A stretch of 64,000 bases of DNA from UTCFX2 sp002050125. GTDB taxonomy: Bacteria; Chloroflexota; Anaerolineae; Anaerolineales; UBA4823. Within the stretch, counting starts at the first letter, position 1, and every line of letters begins with the position of its first letter. The DNA lies in assembly GCA_027494035.1 (NCBI GenBank), contig JAOSJQ010000001.1, positions 2,852,001 to 2,916,000 of the forward strand, in the 5' to 3' direction. The translations under genes were made by a program, and so were the position numbers. Shown here piece after piece: positions 53,758-63,661 of the stretch. The notes under the pieces are model-generated. The model worked only from the letters and a program-made list of their open reading frames with translations, was not told the DNA's origin and did no database searches.

Positions 53758-54723
53758 ATGAAAAGAGCCTTGGTGTGCGGAGCGGGCGGGTTTATCGGGG
53801 GACATCTAGTCAAGAAGCTGCAGCGGGAGGGCTATTGGGTGCGCGGCGTGGACATCAAGGCGCACGAGTGGTCGCCCGACCAGGCGGACGAGTTTCAACT
53901 GCGCGACCTGCGCGAGCCGGAGAACTGCCGGCGGGCGCTCGCCGTGGACGGCGGGACGTTCGACGAGGTGTACCAGCTCGCGGCGGACATGGGCGGCATG
54001 GGCTTCATCCACGCGGCGGAGTGCGAGATCATGCACAACAGCGCGCTGATCAACATCCATATGATCCACGAAGCTTCGCAACTGGGCGCGCCGCGCTATT
54101 TCTTCTCGTCCTCGGTGTGCGTGTACCGCGATATGCTGCCGGGCGAGCCCGAGATGAGCGAAGCCGAGGCAATCCCCGCCAACCCGGACAACGAATACGG
54201 CTGGGAGAAGCTCTACGCCGAGCGCATGGCGCAGGCGTATGCGCGCAACCGCGGCATCCAGGTGCGCATCGCGCGTTTCCAAAACTGCTACGGTCCCGAA
54301 GGCACCTGGACCGGCGGGCGGGAGAAGGCGCCCGCGGCGATCTGCCGCAAGGTGGCTATGGCGGAGGACGGGGGCGAGATCGAGGTGTGGGGCGACGGCT
54401 CGGCGATCCGCTCGTACACTTACGTGGACGACATGGTGGACGGCATTTTCCTGCTGATGCACTCCGACCTGGAGGGCGCGGTGAACATCGGCTGCCCTGA
54501 ATATGTGAGCGTGGACGAACTGGTGCAGACGGTGGCGGACGTCGCCGGTAAAAAGGTGCGCATCCGGCACGTGGAAGGACCGGTGGGGGTGCATTCGCGC
54601 AACTTCAGCAATACGCGCATTTATTCGCTGGGCTGGCGGGCGCGGTATTACTTGAAAGACGGGATCGCCGGCACCTACCCCTGGATCGCCGAACAGGCGC
54701 GGCTGGCGCAAACGCAGGCGTAA
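53758..54723 (+). CDS. gme: GDP-mannose 3,5-epimerase-like NAD-dependent epimerase
   Basis: 321 residues, SDR fold with GAGGFIGGHL, and the GME-specific blocks AADMGGMGFI, SSVCVY (catalytic Cys), NEYGWEKLY (Tyr-x3-Lys), YGPEGTWTGGREKAPAA (second catalytic Lys) and SYTYVDDMV. Length and order are those of plant GME. Converts GDP-mannose to GDP-L-galactose or GDP-L-gulose. AAGGAG precedes the ATG. Rarely annotated in bacteria; in operon with its substrate pathway. Confidence 0.9.
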   Translation: MKRALVCGAGGFIGGHLVKKLQREGYWVRGVDIKAHEWSPDQADEFQLRDLREPENCRRALAVDGGTFDEVYQLAADMGGMGFIHAAECEIMHNSALINIHMIHEASQLGAPRYFFSSSVCVYRDMLPGEPEMSEAEAIPANPDNEYGWEKLYAERMAQAYARNRGIQVRIARFQNCYGPEGTWTGGREKAPAAICRKVAMAEDGGEIEVWGDGSAIRSYTYVDDMVDGIFLLMHSDLEGAVNIGCPEYVSVDELVQTVADVAGKKVRIRHVEGPVGVHSRNFSNTRIYSLGWRARYYLKDGIAGTYPWIAEQARLAQTQA

Positions 54724-54748
54724 TTTTCGCGGGCGCGCCGGCGGCGCG

Positions 54749-55897
54749 TTAGCGCAGCGCGCCCCAGCGCCCAAACCCGGCGCGGCGCTTTTCTTCGCGG
54801 CGCGTGTGCTGCTCGTGGATTTCCGCCACGTGGGCGCATTTTTCTTCGATGGCGGCGGCGAGCCACAGGCTGCCTTTCTCGGTTGTGCCCAGCGTGCCGG
54901 CGCCGTATGCTCCGGTGGCGGAATCGTCGTCCCAGGGCGGGTTGGCGATCAACGACCCGCCTTCGACCCAGTCCATGTAGTAATTGGGCGTGCTGACGAA
55001 GTCGATCTCATCCACCGCTTTTTCGAGATGAACCAAATCGGGGCGCAGGTGCAGGATCAGGGAGGTTTCGAGTTCCCCCGCGTGACCCATCCCGCCGATT
55101 TTGGATTGGCGGTGGGCGCTCAGCGTCTGAACCCACGGCTCGCTCGACAGGTAGAGCCAGGCTGTGGCGCAGAAGACCCGCCGGTGACGCTCGCCGGCAT
55201 ATTTGACCACGTTGACCAGAAAGGAATGGTTACCGCCGTGCCCGTTGATCAGATAGAAGCGGTCAAACCCGCGCCCGGCGAGCAGGTCGATCAGCGCAAC
55301 CCAGAAATCTTCGAAAGCCCGCCCGCCGCAGTTGAGCGTGCCGGCGAACGCCTGGCGGTGGGTGCTCACGCCGTAGGGCATGACCGGCAGCGTGAACGCC
55401 GCGTCGGGGAGCGTCTGCGCCACGCCGCGCCCGATGGCGTCGATGATCAGCGTGTCGGTGCTCATGGGCAGGTGGTAGGCGTGCTGTTCGGTGTGCCCGA
55501 CCGGGATCACGATCACCTTGCCGCGCGCCGCGTCGGGCGGGAGCAGCGCCGGTTCGGCGTACTGGCTGGGATGGGCGAGGCGCAGGCTTGCCAGCCCCAG
55601 CTCCAGCCCCGCGTCCTGCGGCGTCAAGATGAACACCTGCGAGAAGCCGTCTTCGCGCAGGCTGTCCACCAGGTTGAGCAGCAGCGGGCGCAGCTTTTCC
55701 TGGGGGACCGCCAGACCGCTGCCATGCCAGCCGTAAGGGATGGCGGGCAGCAGCCCGGCGCGCGGCGGATCGCCCAGGGCGCTCGCCAGCCGCGCTAGAT
55801 CGTAGCCCGCGCCCAGCGGGATCACCAGCGGGGTGTGGCGCGGCAGCGCGGCGACCTCGGGAAACGTCAGCCGGTCGTAATCGAAGAAATCGGTCAT
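54749..55897 (-). CDS. Creatininase-family amidohydrolase with degenerate N-terminal copy
   Basis: 382 residues. The C-terminal 255 residues form a complete creatininase domain: VIPVGHTEQHAYHLPMSTDT, then LINGHGGNH and GHAGELETS (metal ligands). The first 120 residues look like a partial second copy (AIPYGWHGSGLAVPQEKLRP, SLREDGFSQVFIL) that has lost the metal-binding GHGGN. Family members cleave cyclic or linear amides, including creatinine, formamides and MftE peptides. Substrate unknown. Confidence 0.85.
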   Translation of the reverse strand: MTDFFDYDRLTFPEVAALPRHTPLVIPLGAGYDLARLASALGDPPRAGLLPAIPYGWHGSGLAVPQEKLRPLLLNLVDSLREDGFSQVFILTPQDAGLELGLASLRLAHPSQYAEPALLPPDAARGKVIVIPVGHTEQHAYHLPMSTDTLIIDAIGRGVAQTLPDAAFTLPVMPYGVSTHRQAFAGTLNCGGRAFEDFWVALIDLLAGRGFDRFYLINGHGGNHSFLVNVVKYAGERHRRVFCATAWLYLSSEPWVQTLSAHRQSKIGGMGHAGELETSLILHLRPDLVHLEKAVDEIDFVSTPNYYMDWVEGGSLIANPPWDDDSATGAYGAGTLGTTEKGSLWLAAAIEEKCAHVAEIHEQHTRREEKRRAGFGRWGALR

Positions 55898-55909
55898 CGC
55901 AGACCCCTT

Positions 55910-56557
55910 TTACATGCGGGCTAAAATTTGAGCTTTCTTCTCGGCGAACTCCGCCTCGGTCAGGATGCCCTGGCGGCGCAGCGAATCGAGCTGCGCCAGC
56001 ATCACGGCGGGCGTTTGGGCTTCGCTGGCGGCGGCGATTTCAGCCGGCGTGTGCTCGAACGATTCCAACTGCTGTTTGGCGTCGAGCATCGCTTTTTTGA
56101 AGCGCAGCGGGTGCTCGATGTGATGGAAGCGGTTGACGCCGAGCTCGCTGGCGGTCAGGATCTCGATATCGCCAAAATCGAACATGCGCCCAAAGGCAGC
56201 CTGGTGCATTTTGATGTCGTTGACTTTTTCGAGCGACGAATCGGTCACCGTCTTGTCGAAAAAGCCGGCGATCTGGATCACGCGGCGGTTGGTGATGATG
56301 TACTGGTGATTCGCCCAGCTCAGCACGTCGCGGGTGAGCGTAGCGATGGGGACCAGGATCAGCGCAAAACCCACGACGGCGATGATCAGCGCAAAAGCTG
56401 GAAAGATCAACGCCAGGGTGACCGTCGCGGCGAAGAGGATCAGGATCAGGATGATTTCAAGGAGGATGGAACTCACGAGCAGGAACCAGTGCTGCCGGGC
56501 GAGATATAGAACCTGCTCGCGTTCGCTAAGCATGCTTTCGAGGTACGAATGAGCCAT
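55910..56557 (-). CDS. Membrane PH-domain protein with C-terminal SHOCT domain
   Basis: 215 residues; the start at 56557 has GGAGG 7 bases upstream. Two helices (about 25-75), a bacterial PH domain (YIITNRRVIQIAGFFDKTVTDSSLEKVNDI) and a SHOCT tail (LDSLRRQGILTEAEFAEKKAQIL). Orientation and role unknown. Precedes the creatininase gene by 12 bases. Confidence 0.88.
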   Translation of the reverse strand: MAHSYLESMLSEREQVLYLARQHWFLLVSSILLEIILILILFAATVTLALIFPAFALIIAVVGFALILVPIATLTRDVLSWANHQYIITNRRVIQIAGFFDKTVTDSSLEKVNDIKMHQAAFGRMFDFGDIEILTASELGVNRFHHIEHPLRFKKAMLDAKQQLESFEHTPAEIAAASEAQTPAVMLAQLDSLRRQGILTEAEFAEKKAQILARM

Positions 56558-56636
56558 CGGGTTGCCTCCGTGGGTTAGACACAGGGTTGGAGAAGGAATG
56601 CGAACGAATCGAATATAACAAAGCGGCTGATTTTCG

Positions 56637-57881
56637 TCAAGGAACGCGCGGGGCGCGCACCCTGAAGTGCAAAACGGACACGGCGAGCAGCGCCCCGGCG
56701 GCGCTGGCGGCAAAGGCAGCCGCGTAACCGAACGAGTTTGCCAGCCAGCCGCCCAGGAAAGGCGCCAGGATGTTGGCGGGCGCGACCAGCGTGTTCGCCA
56801 TGCCGATGTACGCCGGGCGCTCTTCTTCGCTCCCAAATTCGAGCGTCATAGACATCGCGACCGTCCAGGTGGCGACGTAGCCCAGCGCCGCGAGCGCAAA
56901 CACCAGATAGAACCAGGCGGGGGCGGGCGCCCACCAGGCGAGCAGGGCGCTCAACCCCATCGCCGCCAGCCCGACCTCCATCATCAGCCGGTGCGACAAG
57001 CGGTCGCCCAGCCAGCCCATCGAGATGTTCGCTACGATCTGAACGCCCATCAACAGCCCGGTCATCAAGCCAGCTTCGACCTTGCTCACGCCGTGATGCT
57101 GCACGGCATAGACGGTGTAAAAGGCGTAGCCGATGGTCGCGAACATCGACCCGATGCGCGCCAGCAAAAACCAGCGAAAGGCGCGGTCTTTCTCGAGCAC
57201 CTGTTTGAGGCGGGTGAACAGCTCCGGCTGGGCGGAGGCGTCTTCGAGCATCCAGGACGGTGTGCGCGGTTCGCGCGTCCAAGCCAGGAACCCCCACGAA
57301 ACCGCCATCAAGAGCGAAGCCAGCACGAAGCAAATCACAAATCCGGCGTAGCCGCTAAAGCCCCCCAGGATCAGCCCGGCTGCGACCGCGCTCAGGCTGC
57401 CGAGCATGCTCGAAAGCCCGGCTTGTAAACCGAAGAACGTGCCGCGCCGGTTGCCCGGGACGATCTTGCCTATCAGGTTTTGCCAGGGGTTGGCGGCGAA
57501 ACCCGCGCCCAGCCCCTGGACGATCAGCAAGCCGAACACGGCGACCAGCCCCGCCTGCGCGCCGAGGCGCGGCAACAGGAACGCCACCAACGCCAGCCCC
57601 AGATACGGCAGCCGCTCGAACGTGGTGACGCCCAACAGCAGCGGCTTGATGCGCGCCTGCCGCGCGATTCGCCCGGCGATGAACAACTGTGGCAGCTGCC
57701 AGCCCGCATTGTGAATAGCGGGGATCAGCCCGATGAGTAAGAGCGAGTCGGTCATCGAGCTGACGAACAGCGGTATGATCGTGACGAAGGAGGCAAACCC
57801 CTGACCGAAGCCGAAAAACGCCCCGTCCAGCAGGTTGACCGTCACGTTATGGCGCAGGTCGCGTGGGAGTTCGGAGTTCAT
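56637..57881 (-). CDS. MFS transporter
   Basis: 414 residues, twelve helices, major facilitator fold with a cytoplasmic linker (ASAQPELFTRLKQVLEKDRAF) between helices 6 and 7. Overlaps the RNase H-like gene by 4 bases (ATGA). The substrate is unknown. Confidence 0.88.
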   Translation of the reverse strand: MNSELPRDLRHNVTVNLLDGAFFGFGQGFASFVTIIPLFVSSMTDSLLLIGLIPAIHNAGWQLPQLFIAGRIARQARIKPLLLGVTTFERLPYLGLALVAFLLPRLGAQAGLVAVFGLLIVQGLGAGFAANPWQNLIGKIVPGNRRGTFFGLQAGLSSMLGSLSAVAAGLILGGFSGYAGFVICFVLASLLMAVSWGFLAWTREPRTPSWMLEDASAQPELFTRLKQVLEKDRAFRWFLLARIGSMFATIGYAFYTVYAVQHHGVSKVEAGLMTGLLMGVQIVANISMGWLGDRLSHRLMMEVGLAAMGLSALLAWWAPAPAWFYLVFALAALGYVATWTVAMSMTLEFGSEEERPAYIGMANTLVAPANILAPFLGGWLANSFGYAAAFAASAAGALLAVSVLHFRVRAPRVP

Positions 57882-59161
57882 GACGAGCTGCCCAATTTCT
57901 TGAGCAGCCGGTTCAGGCGGTGCTGCAGCTCAGCCAGGCGCTGGCGCTTTTGAAATGCGTATAGTTGATCGATGGGTGCTGGGTCTGTGGTCTCGCTTTC
58001 GGTCAAGGCGATGGCGGATCGGGTCCAACGCAGCGCCTGGTTGAGGTCTTTAAACTGGTGTTCATGGCATTTTGCCAGCTCGACCTGGGCTTCCAGGCAG
58101 CCGAAGCGCGCCGCCTGCTCCCAAACCTGGACAGCGCGCGGCAGGTCGGTGCGGCGCTTGTAGATGAGCGCCAGGTGCAGCAGCGCCTGGAGCAGCGCGG
58201 CGCGCGGGACCTGCTCGCTCTGCGCTTCTGCATGCTCCAAGCCGTGGATGTACAGCTCGACCGCGCGGTCGGGTTCGCCCAGGTTTTCGAAGAGGCGCGC
58301 CAGGGCGAGCAGGTCGAAGGCGGACCCCGCGCCGCAGGTCAGCGGGTCGTTGATCAAGCCCGCCATGTGATCGAGCAGCGCTGCCAGCGAAACCACGTCC
58401 ATCGCGTTGTGGTAAATCACCCCTTTGAGCGGCTGCGGGTCGCCGGTCTGCAGGAAGTCGAAGTAGATCTGAGGGATCATCCAGCCGGGCAGGTCGAGCT
58501 CGCTGCGGCTGGCGCCCAGGATGTGCGTTTCGAGGTTCGCCAGCGTGCGGCTGGGCAGGCGGTCGCGCCACAGCCGGCGCGCCAGGTGCAGCAGATCGAT
58601 GTGCGCCAGGTCTTTGAGCGGCGGGCGCAGCCCCTGGATGGTGTAGCGGGTGAACAGGAGCGGAGCGTCGAACGTCTTGCCGTTGAAGGTTGCCAGCGCG
58701 CGGCAGGGCGCCAGGAAAGCCTCCAGTGCGGCGAGCTGCGCCGGTTCTGCCAGCGGGTCGCTGAGCAGGTATTGGTGCAGGACAAACTCCGCCGCGTCGA
58801 AGCGCCCCACGCCGATCAGAAAGGCATACGTACCGGTTCCGCCGGACAGCCCGGTGGTTTCAGTGTCGAGGAAGACGATCTCCTCGGGCGAGATTTGGTT
58901 GATCAGCGCCTGACCGGTGGCGCGCGATAAACCCTCTAACGACGCCGCCAGCTCCAGTTTTACGCGCCCGTGCGGCTGCCCCAGCGGATAGCGCGTCTCG
59001 ACCACGAACGCCTCGCCCAGTGGGGTCGCTAGCGGACGCCCTCCCAGCGCTTCGGCGAGCGCCTGGGTCCCCGCCGGGCGGCGCGGCGCGGGGCGATTAA
59101 TGCCCTGGGCGCCGGTGCGCACGCCCAGGGCTTTCAAGCGGTCAGAGATCGAAGAACTCAT
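57878..59161 (-). CDS. YprB-like RNase H-fold exonuclease with TPR-like C-terminus
   Basis: 427 residues. DEDD exonuclease core: VFLDTETTGLSGG (first acidic pair), TFNGKTFDAPLL, and NAMDVVSLAALL. The last 170 residues form TPR-like helices (LLALARLFENLGEPDRAVELYIHGLEHAE, split). Probably a 3'-5' nuclease with a protein-binding tail. Nine bases after the HlyD gene. Confidence 0.85.
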   Translation of the reverse strand: MSSSISDRLKALGVRTGAQGINRPAPRRPAGTQALAEALGGRPLATPLGEAFVVETRYPLGQPHGRVKLELAASLEGLSRATGQALINQISPEEIVFLDTETTGLSGGTGTYAFLIGVGRFDAAEFVLHQYLLSDPLAEPAQLAALEAFLAPCRALATFNGKTFDAPLLFTRYTIQGLRPPLKDLAHIDLLHLARRLWRDRLPSRTLANLETHILGASRSELDLPGWMIPQIYFDFLQTGDPQPLKGVIYHNAMDVVSLAALLDHMAGLINDPLTCGAGSAFDLLALARLFENLGEPDRAVELYIHGLEHAEAQSEQVPRAALLQALLHLALIYKRRTDLPRAVQVWEQAARFGCLEAQVELAKCHEHQFKDLNQALRWTRSAIALTESETTDPAPIDQLYAFQKRQRLAELQHRLNRLLKKLGSSS

Positions 59162-59169
59162 TCAGAATA

Positions 59170-60318
59170 TCATTCAGTGAGGAAGGTGATCACCACGGTC
59201 ATGCCCCAGCGCAGACGCGGGTCGGTCTCGTCCAGCTTGATGCGCACGGTGTAGGTGATGTCGCCGCGCTTGACTTCGGAAATGTCGCTGATTTTGGTCA
59301 CCTCGCCTTTGAACTCCAGGTCGGGGAGCGAGTCGGCGGCGATGTTAACCGGCTGACCGAGCGCCACGTCCACCACTTCGATCTCGGTCAGGTCGTCCGT
59401 TTCGGCGTACAGTTCGGAAAAATCGGCGATCGTCAGCACCGGCGCGCCGGGCGTGACGGTTTGCCCCACGATGAGATCGTTTTTCACCACCGTGCCGTTG
59501 ATCGTCGCTTTGAGCTCCAGGTTCTTTAGGTTGGCGTTGGCGGCGACCAGGTTGGCTTCCGCGGCGGAGATGCGCGCCTTGACGGATTCGAGCGCGTCGG
59601 CATCCGGACCTTCCTGCAGGTTCTGGTAGTCCTCCATCGACTTGTCGAGGCGGGTTTCGGCGGCGTGCAGGTTGGTTTCGAGCTGCAGCCAGCGCACGGC
59701 GGTGTTGTAATCGCTCTGGGCGGTGTCGAGGTCTTCTTTCTTTTTCTTGCGGGTTTCGTTGCCCGATTCCCAGTAGCGGTAAGGCTCGAACGCGTCGCGC
59801 TGGCGGTTCAGGCGCGCCTTCATCGCCGCAACCGCCTCGAGCGGGGTCGTCCCTTTCAGGTTCTGCGGGACGGTGAAATTGTCCAGCGCGTACTGGGCGT
59901 CTTTGAGGATTTTATTCGCGGCGGACATCGCCGCCGCGGCGTCGGCTTGCGCCAGCGTCAGGTTGTCGTCGAGCTGTTTGCGCGCCTGGCGCGCCGCGGT
60001 GAGCTCGGCTTCCGCCGCGGCGATCGCGGCTTCGAGCTGTTCGCGGTCGCCCAGGCGGGCGACCACCTCGCCGGCTTTGACCTGGTCGCCTTCGTCAACG
60101 AGCACCTCGGCGACCTGCCCGCTGGTGAAGAACGCCAGGGTGGCGCTTTCCTTCGGGACGATGTTGCCTTCGGCGACGATTTGCGCGTCGATCGCGACCA
60201 CCGGTAGGGGGGTCTCGGTCGGTGCGGCGCCCGGCGCGCCCGGCAGCGCGCCGCAGGCGCTCAGCAGCAGGCTGGTCAGCAGGACGGAAGCGATGAGGGG
60301 GAAGATTTTTGATTTCAT
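59170..60318 (-). CDS. Membrane-fusion lipoprotein (HlyD/MacA-like)
   Basis: 382 residues; the start at 60318 has GGAG 8 bases upstream. Lipobox LLLSAC, then biotinyl-lipoyl half-motifs (EGNIVPKESATLAF and VKAGEVVARL), a long coiled-coil hairpin (residues about 95-260), and a beta-barrel end (TVKNDLIVGQTVTPGAPVLTIADF). Works with the upstream FtsX-type permease and ATPase to export a substrate. Confidence 0.92.
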   Translation of the reverse strand: MKSKIFPLIASVLLTSLLLSACGALPGAPGAAPTETPLPVVAIDAQIVAEGNIVPKESATLAFFTSGQVAEVLVDEGDQVKAGEVVARLGDREQLEAAIAAAEAELTAARQARKQLDDNLTLAQADAAAAMSAANKILKDAQYALDNFTVPQNLKGTTPLEAVAAMKARLNRQRDAFEPYRYWESGNETRKKKKEDLDTAQSDYNTAVRWLQLETNLHAAETRLDKSMEDYQNLQEGPDADALESVKARISAAEANLVAANANLKNLELKATINGTVVKNDLIVGQTVTPGAPVLTIADFSELYAETDDLTEIEVVDVALGQPVNIAADSLPDLEFKGEVTKISDISEVKRGDITYTVRIKLDETDPRLRWGMTVVITFLTE

Positions 60319-60417
60319 GGTCGGTTTCTCCAACGATTTTACCGCATGTTCGTAACGGTTTTATTTTTATGTCTGAACCCCGGTCGAGCCGGCGGGCGGC
60401 AGGCGGTTGGTAAGCGA

Positions 60418-62837
60418 TCATTGGTAAGCCAGGCTCTCATGCACGCTGATGCGGGTGGCGCCGCGCGCCGGCAGCCAGCTCGCCAGGATGGACAGGATGG
60501 TGATGATTGCCAGCCAGAGGATCGGACCGGCGGGCTGGAATTTGTAGAGAATATCCAACTTGAAGGCGTTCCCCAGCGCCGCGACCATAACCTGGCTGGC
60601 GGGGACGGTGACCGCCAGGGCGACCAGCCAGCTCAGCCAGCCCAGGATCAAGCCTTCGCCGATAAACATGCGAAAGATCGTCCAGGACGAGGCGCCGATG
60701 GCGCGCATCACGCCGATCTCGCGGCGGCGCTCCATGACGCTCAAGGACAGCGCGCCGCTCAAGGCGATGCTGCCAACCGCCCCGATTACCACCGCCATGA
60801 TGCCCAGCAGCACGATCAGGAAGTTGAATTGATCGACAAACGCCTGGGCGGTAGCGGCGGTGCTGTCGCTGCCCAAACCGAACACCCCGCGCTGGGCGCT
60901 CACGCCGATGTTGTGACTGGCGTAATAACTGCGCAGCCCCTTAGCGATGGCTTCCTCCGCCGCGACGCCCGTCTGATCCGTCTGGATCCAGATCGACTGG
61001 GCGCGCCCGTAGCTGCCGATATCGTGCAGCAACGCCTCGCGGTTGACCAGCGAAAAGGTGGTCAGAATCGGGTCGAACAACAGCCCGACAATTTGGAAAT
61101 CGCGCTCGTTCTTTTCGTCGTAGCGGATCGTGATCCAATCGCCGACGCCGATCTTCTGTTCGGCGGGCAGGTCGGTGTTGAGCTCGTCAACGAGCTTGAC
61201 GTTCAACACGATGGCGGAGGTGTCCGCCGGGTCGAGCCAGCGCCCGCCGCGTAGTTGATAACCGTAGAGCCGGGTGGGCAGCGGCACGCCCAACACCACG
61301 GTATCCGGATCGTCCTTCGAGTATTTCTGCGCTTGCGGACGGATGCCCGCGCTGGCGAGCCCCCACATTTCAACCGCTTTGATCCCCGGATAGTCCAGGG
61401 TCAGTTTTTCAAGGCGGTCGATCCGCTCGGGGTTTTCAAAAACCAGGGTGACGTTGGTGTCGAGGATCGAAAAGAGCACGTCGCGAATGGTGTACACCAC
61501 CGAGTCGCGCACGCTGACGACCATCATGAACACCAGCCCGCTCAGCACGAGCGCCAGTTGCAGCAGAAAGACGCGCCCTTTGTGTCTGAACGCGCTGCTG
61601 ACGGTGAGCATCGCCAGCCGCGAGATGAATTTCAGTTTGGTCAGCCCGCGTTCCAGCAGACCGGCGCCGGCGGTGAGTCCCATACGTGCTGAGCGCCTCG
61701 CGCACGGTGATGCGGGCAGCCCGAAAGATCGGCGCCAGCGCCACCAGCAGCGGGGCGAACAGCGCAATGGCGCATTGGAGGATGAGCGCCGTTTGATCCA
61801 CCTCGAAAGCGCCTGGTTCTGCCCCAAAACCGCGGATCAGCCAGAGCGTGACCGACCAGGCGCCCAAGATACCCAACGGGAGCGAGACCAGCAGCGCCAG
61901 CACGCCATAGATGAGCACCACGGACAGATAGAAACGCGTGACCTGCCCGGTGCGCGCGCCAATCGCTTTCATAACGCCGATCTGATCGGTTTGCGATTCG
62001 ATGATGCCGGTGATGGTGTTATAGACCAGCAGCAAACCCAGGATGAGCGAGAGCGCTCCCAGCACGCCCATCAAAAAGAACAAACCGTCAATTTGATCTT
62101 GAAAGAAGTGTTTGTTGGGGTCAGCAATTAAACGCCCCGATTCCGAACCCATCTTGAGCAGGCGGTCTTCGAGCTGGTCTGCCAGTTGAGTGACCGCGGT
62201 TTTGTCCCACACGGGCGCTTTGACCAGCAGCCGCCCATAACCTGTTTCGCCGGTCAGGTATTCATAATAATCGCGGCTGACGTAGAATTGAGCGGTTCCG
62301 CCAAAAGTGGCGGGGTTGGTGAGTTGGTCGTAGACCTTGCCGCGGGTCTGAACTCGGTATTCGCGGTGGTTTACCCGCAGCGTCACCACGGCGCCGTCGG
62401 GGATGCCATAGGCGAGCGCGTCCTGCCCGTTGGCGGCGACGCGGGCTTCGGGGCCAGCCGCCTTCCAGAAGCTCGAGCTTGTTCATGTTTTGGTCGCGGT
62501 AATCGTTGCGGGCGGTCAACCCGCCGGTGCGCCATTCGTCTTCCGGTTTCAGCTTCCATTCGATGGAGGCGCTGCTAAAGCCTTCGATCTCCGCCACGCC
62601 GGGGGTGTGCGCCAGCGTGATCAGATCGTCCTCGGAGATCGGCGGGTAGACGAAGATGTTGATCATCGCCGGGTTCATGCGCATCCAGATCTCCTGCATG
62701 CCCGGCACGATCAGGTTGCGGGTGCCGAGGATCATCCCGATCGCGGCAGAGCCAATCCCAATGATCAGCATCACCTGCAGCGTGCGGACTTTGTTCACCC
62801 ACAGATCGCGCAAGATTTTGTACTTCAGACTGCCCAT
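60418..62837 (-). CDS. FtsX/MacB-type ABC permease (two frame breaks)
   Basis: About 806 residues rejoined. The start at 62837 lies 38 bases after the ATPase stop. N-terminal helix LRDLWVNKVRTLQVMLIIGIG, a large periplasmic domain, and two sets of three helices with GVMKAIGARTGQVTRFYL and GVMRAIGASSWTIFRMFI, the FtsX coupling motifs. Breaks: one extra base in GGGG 62450-62453 (restores WPEARVAANGQDALAYG) and one extra in CCC 61679-61681 (restores LSTYGLTAGAG). Confidence 0.9.
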
Positions 62838-62874
62838 AAGCTGCTCGATTCCCAGCCGGCGCGGAAACGCGCGT

Positions 62875-63621
62875 TTAGTAACCCGTCCAGGTGATTTCGC
62901 CCACGAATTCATCGCGGGCGATGCGCCCGTCCACGATCTCCACCACGCGCGGCACCCGGCGCGCAAGCTCTTTGTCGTGCGTCACGATCAGGAGCGTTTT
63001 TCCCGCTTCGACCAACTGCTCGAACAGGTCGAAAACGTCCATGGCGGTGCGCTGGTCCAGGTTGCCGGTCGGCTCGTCCGCCACCAGCAGGTCTGGGTCG
63101 TTTGCCAGGGCGCGGGCGATAGCAGCGCGCTGCTGCTGTCCGCCGGAGACCATGCCCGGCAGTTTGTTTGCCTGGTCGTCCAAACCGACGGTTGCCAGCA
63201 GGCTCATGGCGCGCTCTTTGCGCTCGCGCGGCGCGTATTTGCGGGCAAAATCCATCGGCAGCATGACGTTTTGCAGCAGCGTTAGCGCCGGCAGCATCTG
63301 GAAGAACTGAAAGACGATCCCCACGTGCTGACCGCGCCAGGCGGCAAGCTGGTTCTCGCTCATACGGTGCACTTCCCGCCCGGTGACGATCACCTCTCCG
63401 CGGGTGGGGCGGTCGATGCCGGTGATCATGTTGAGCAGGGTCGATTTTCCGTTGCCGGAGGGACCGACAATCGTGACGAACTCGCCGTTGGCGATCTCGA
63501 ACGAGACGCCCTTCAACACGGTTACCTCGCCGCCGCCCACCGGGAAGGTTTTGACGACCTCCTTCACCTGGACGACAGGCGGGTTGCCGTTTTTTCCGTT
63601 TCCACCATGTTCGTTTGGCAT
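62875..63621 (-). CDS. ABC transporter ATPase (LolD/MacB-like)
   Basis: 248 residues. Walker A VGPSGNGKST (one Asn for the usual Ser/Ala), Q-loop VFQFFQMLPALT, signature SGGQQQR, Walker B LLVADEPTGNLD and switch His VTHDKE. First gene of the ATPase-permease-HlyD set. Confidence 0.95.
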   Translation of the reverse strand: MPNEHGGNGKNGNPPVVQVKEVVKTFPVGGGEVTVLKGVSFEIANGEFVTIVGPSGNGKSTLLNMITGIDRPTRGEVIVTGREVHRMSENQLAAWRGQHVGIVFQFFQMLPALTLLQNVMLPMDFARKYAPRERKERAMSLLATVGLDDQANKLPGMVSGGQQQRAAIARALANDPDLLVADEPTGNLDQRTAMDVFDLFEQLVEAGKTLLIVTHDKELARRVPRVVEIVDGRIARDEFVGEITWTGY

Positions 63622-63661
63622 GGTTTACTCCTTGCGCTGACCGTTCGATTCGCCGGCTGGG

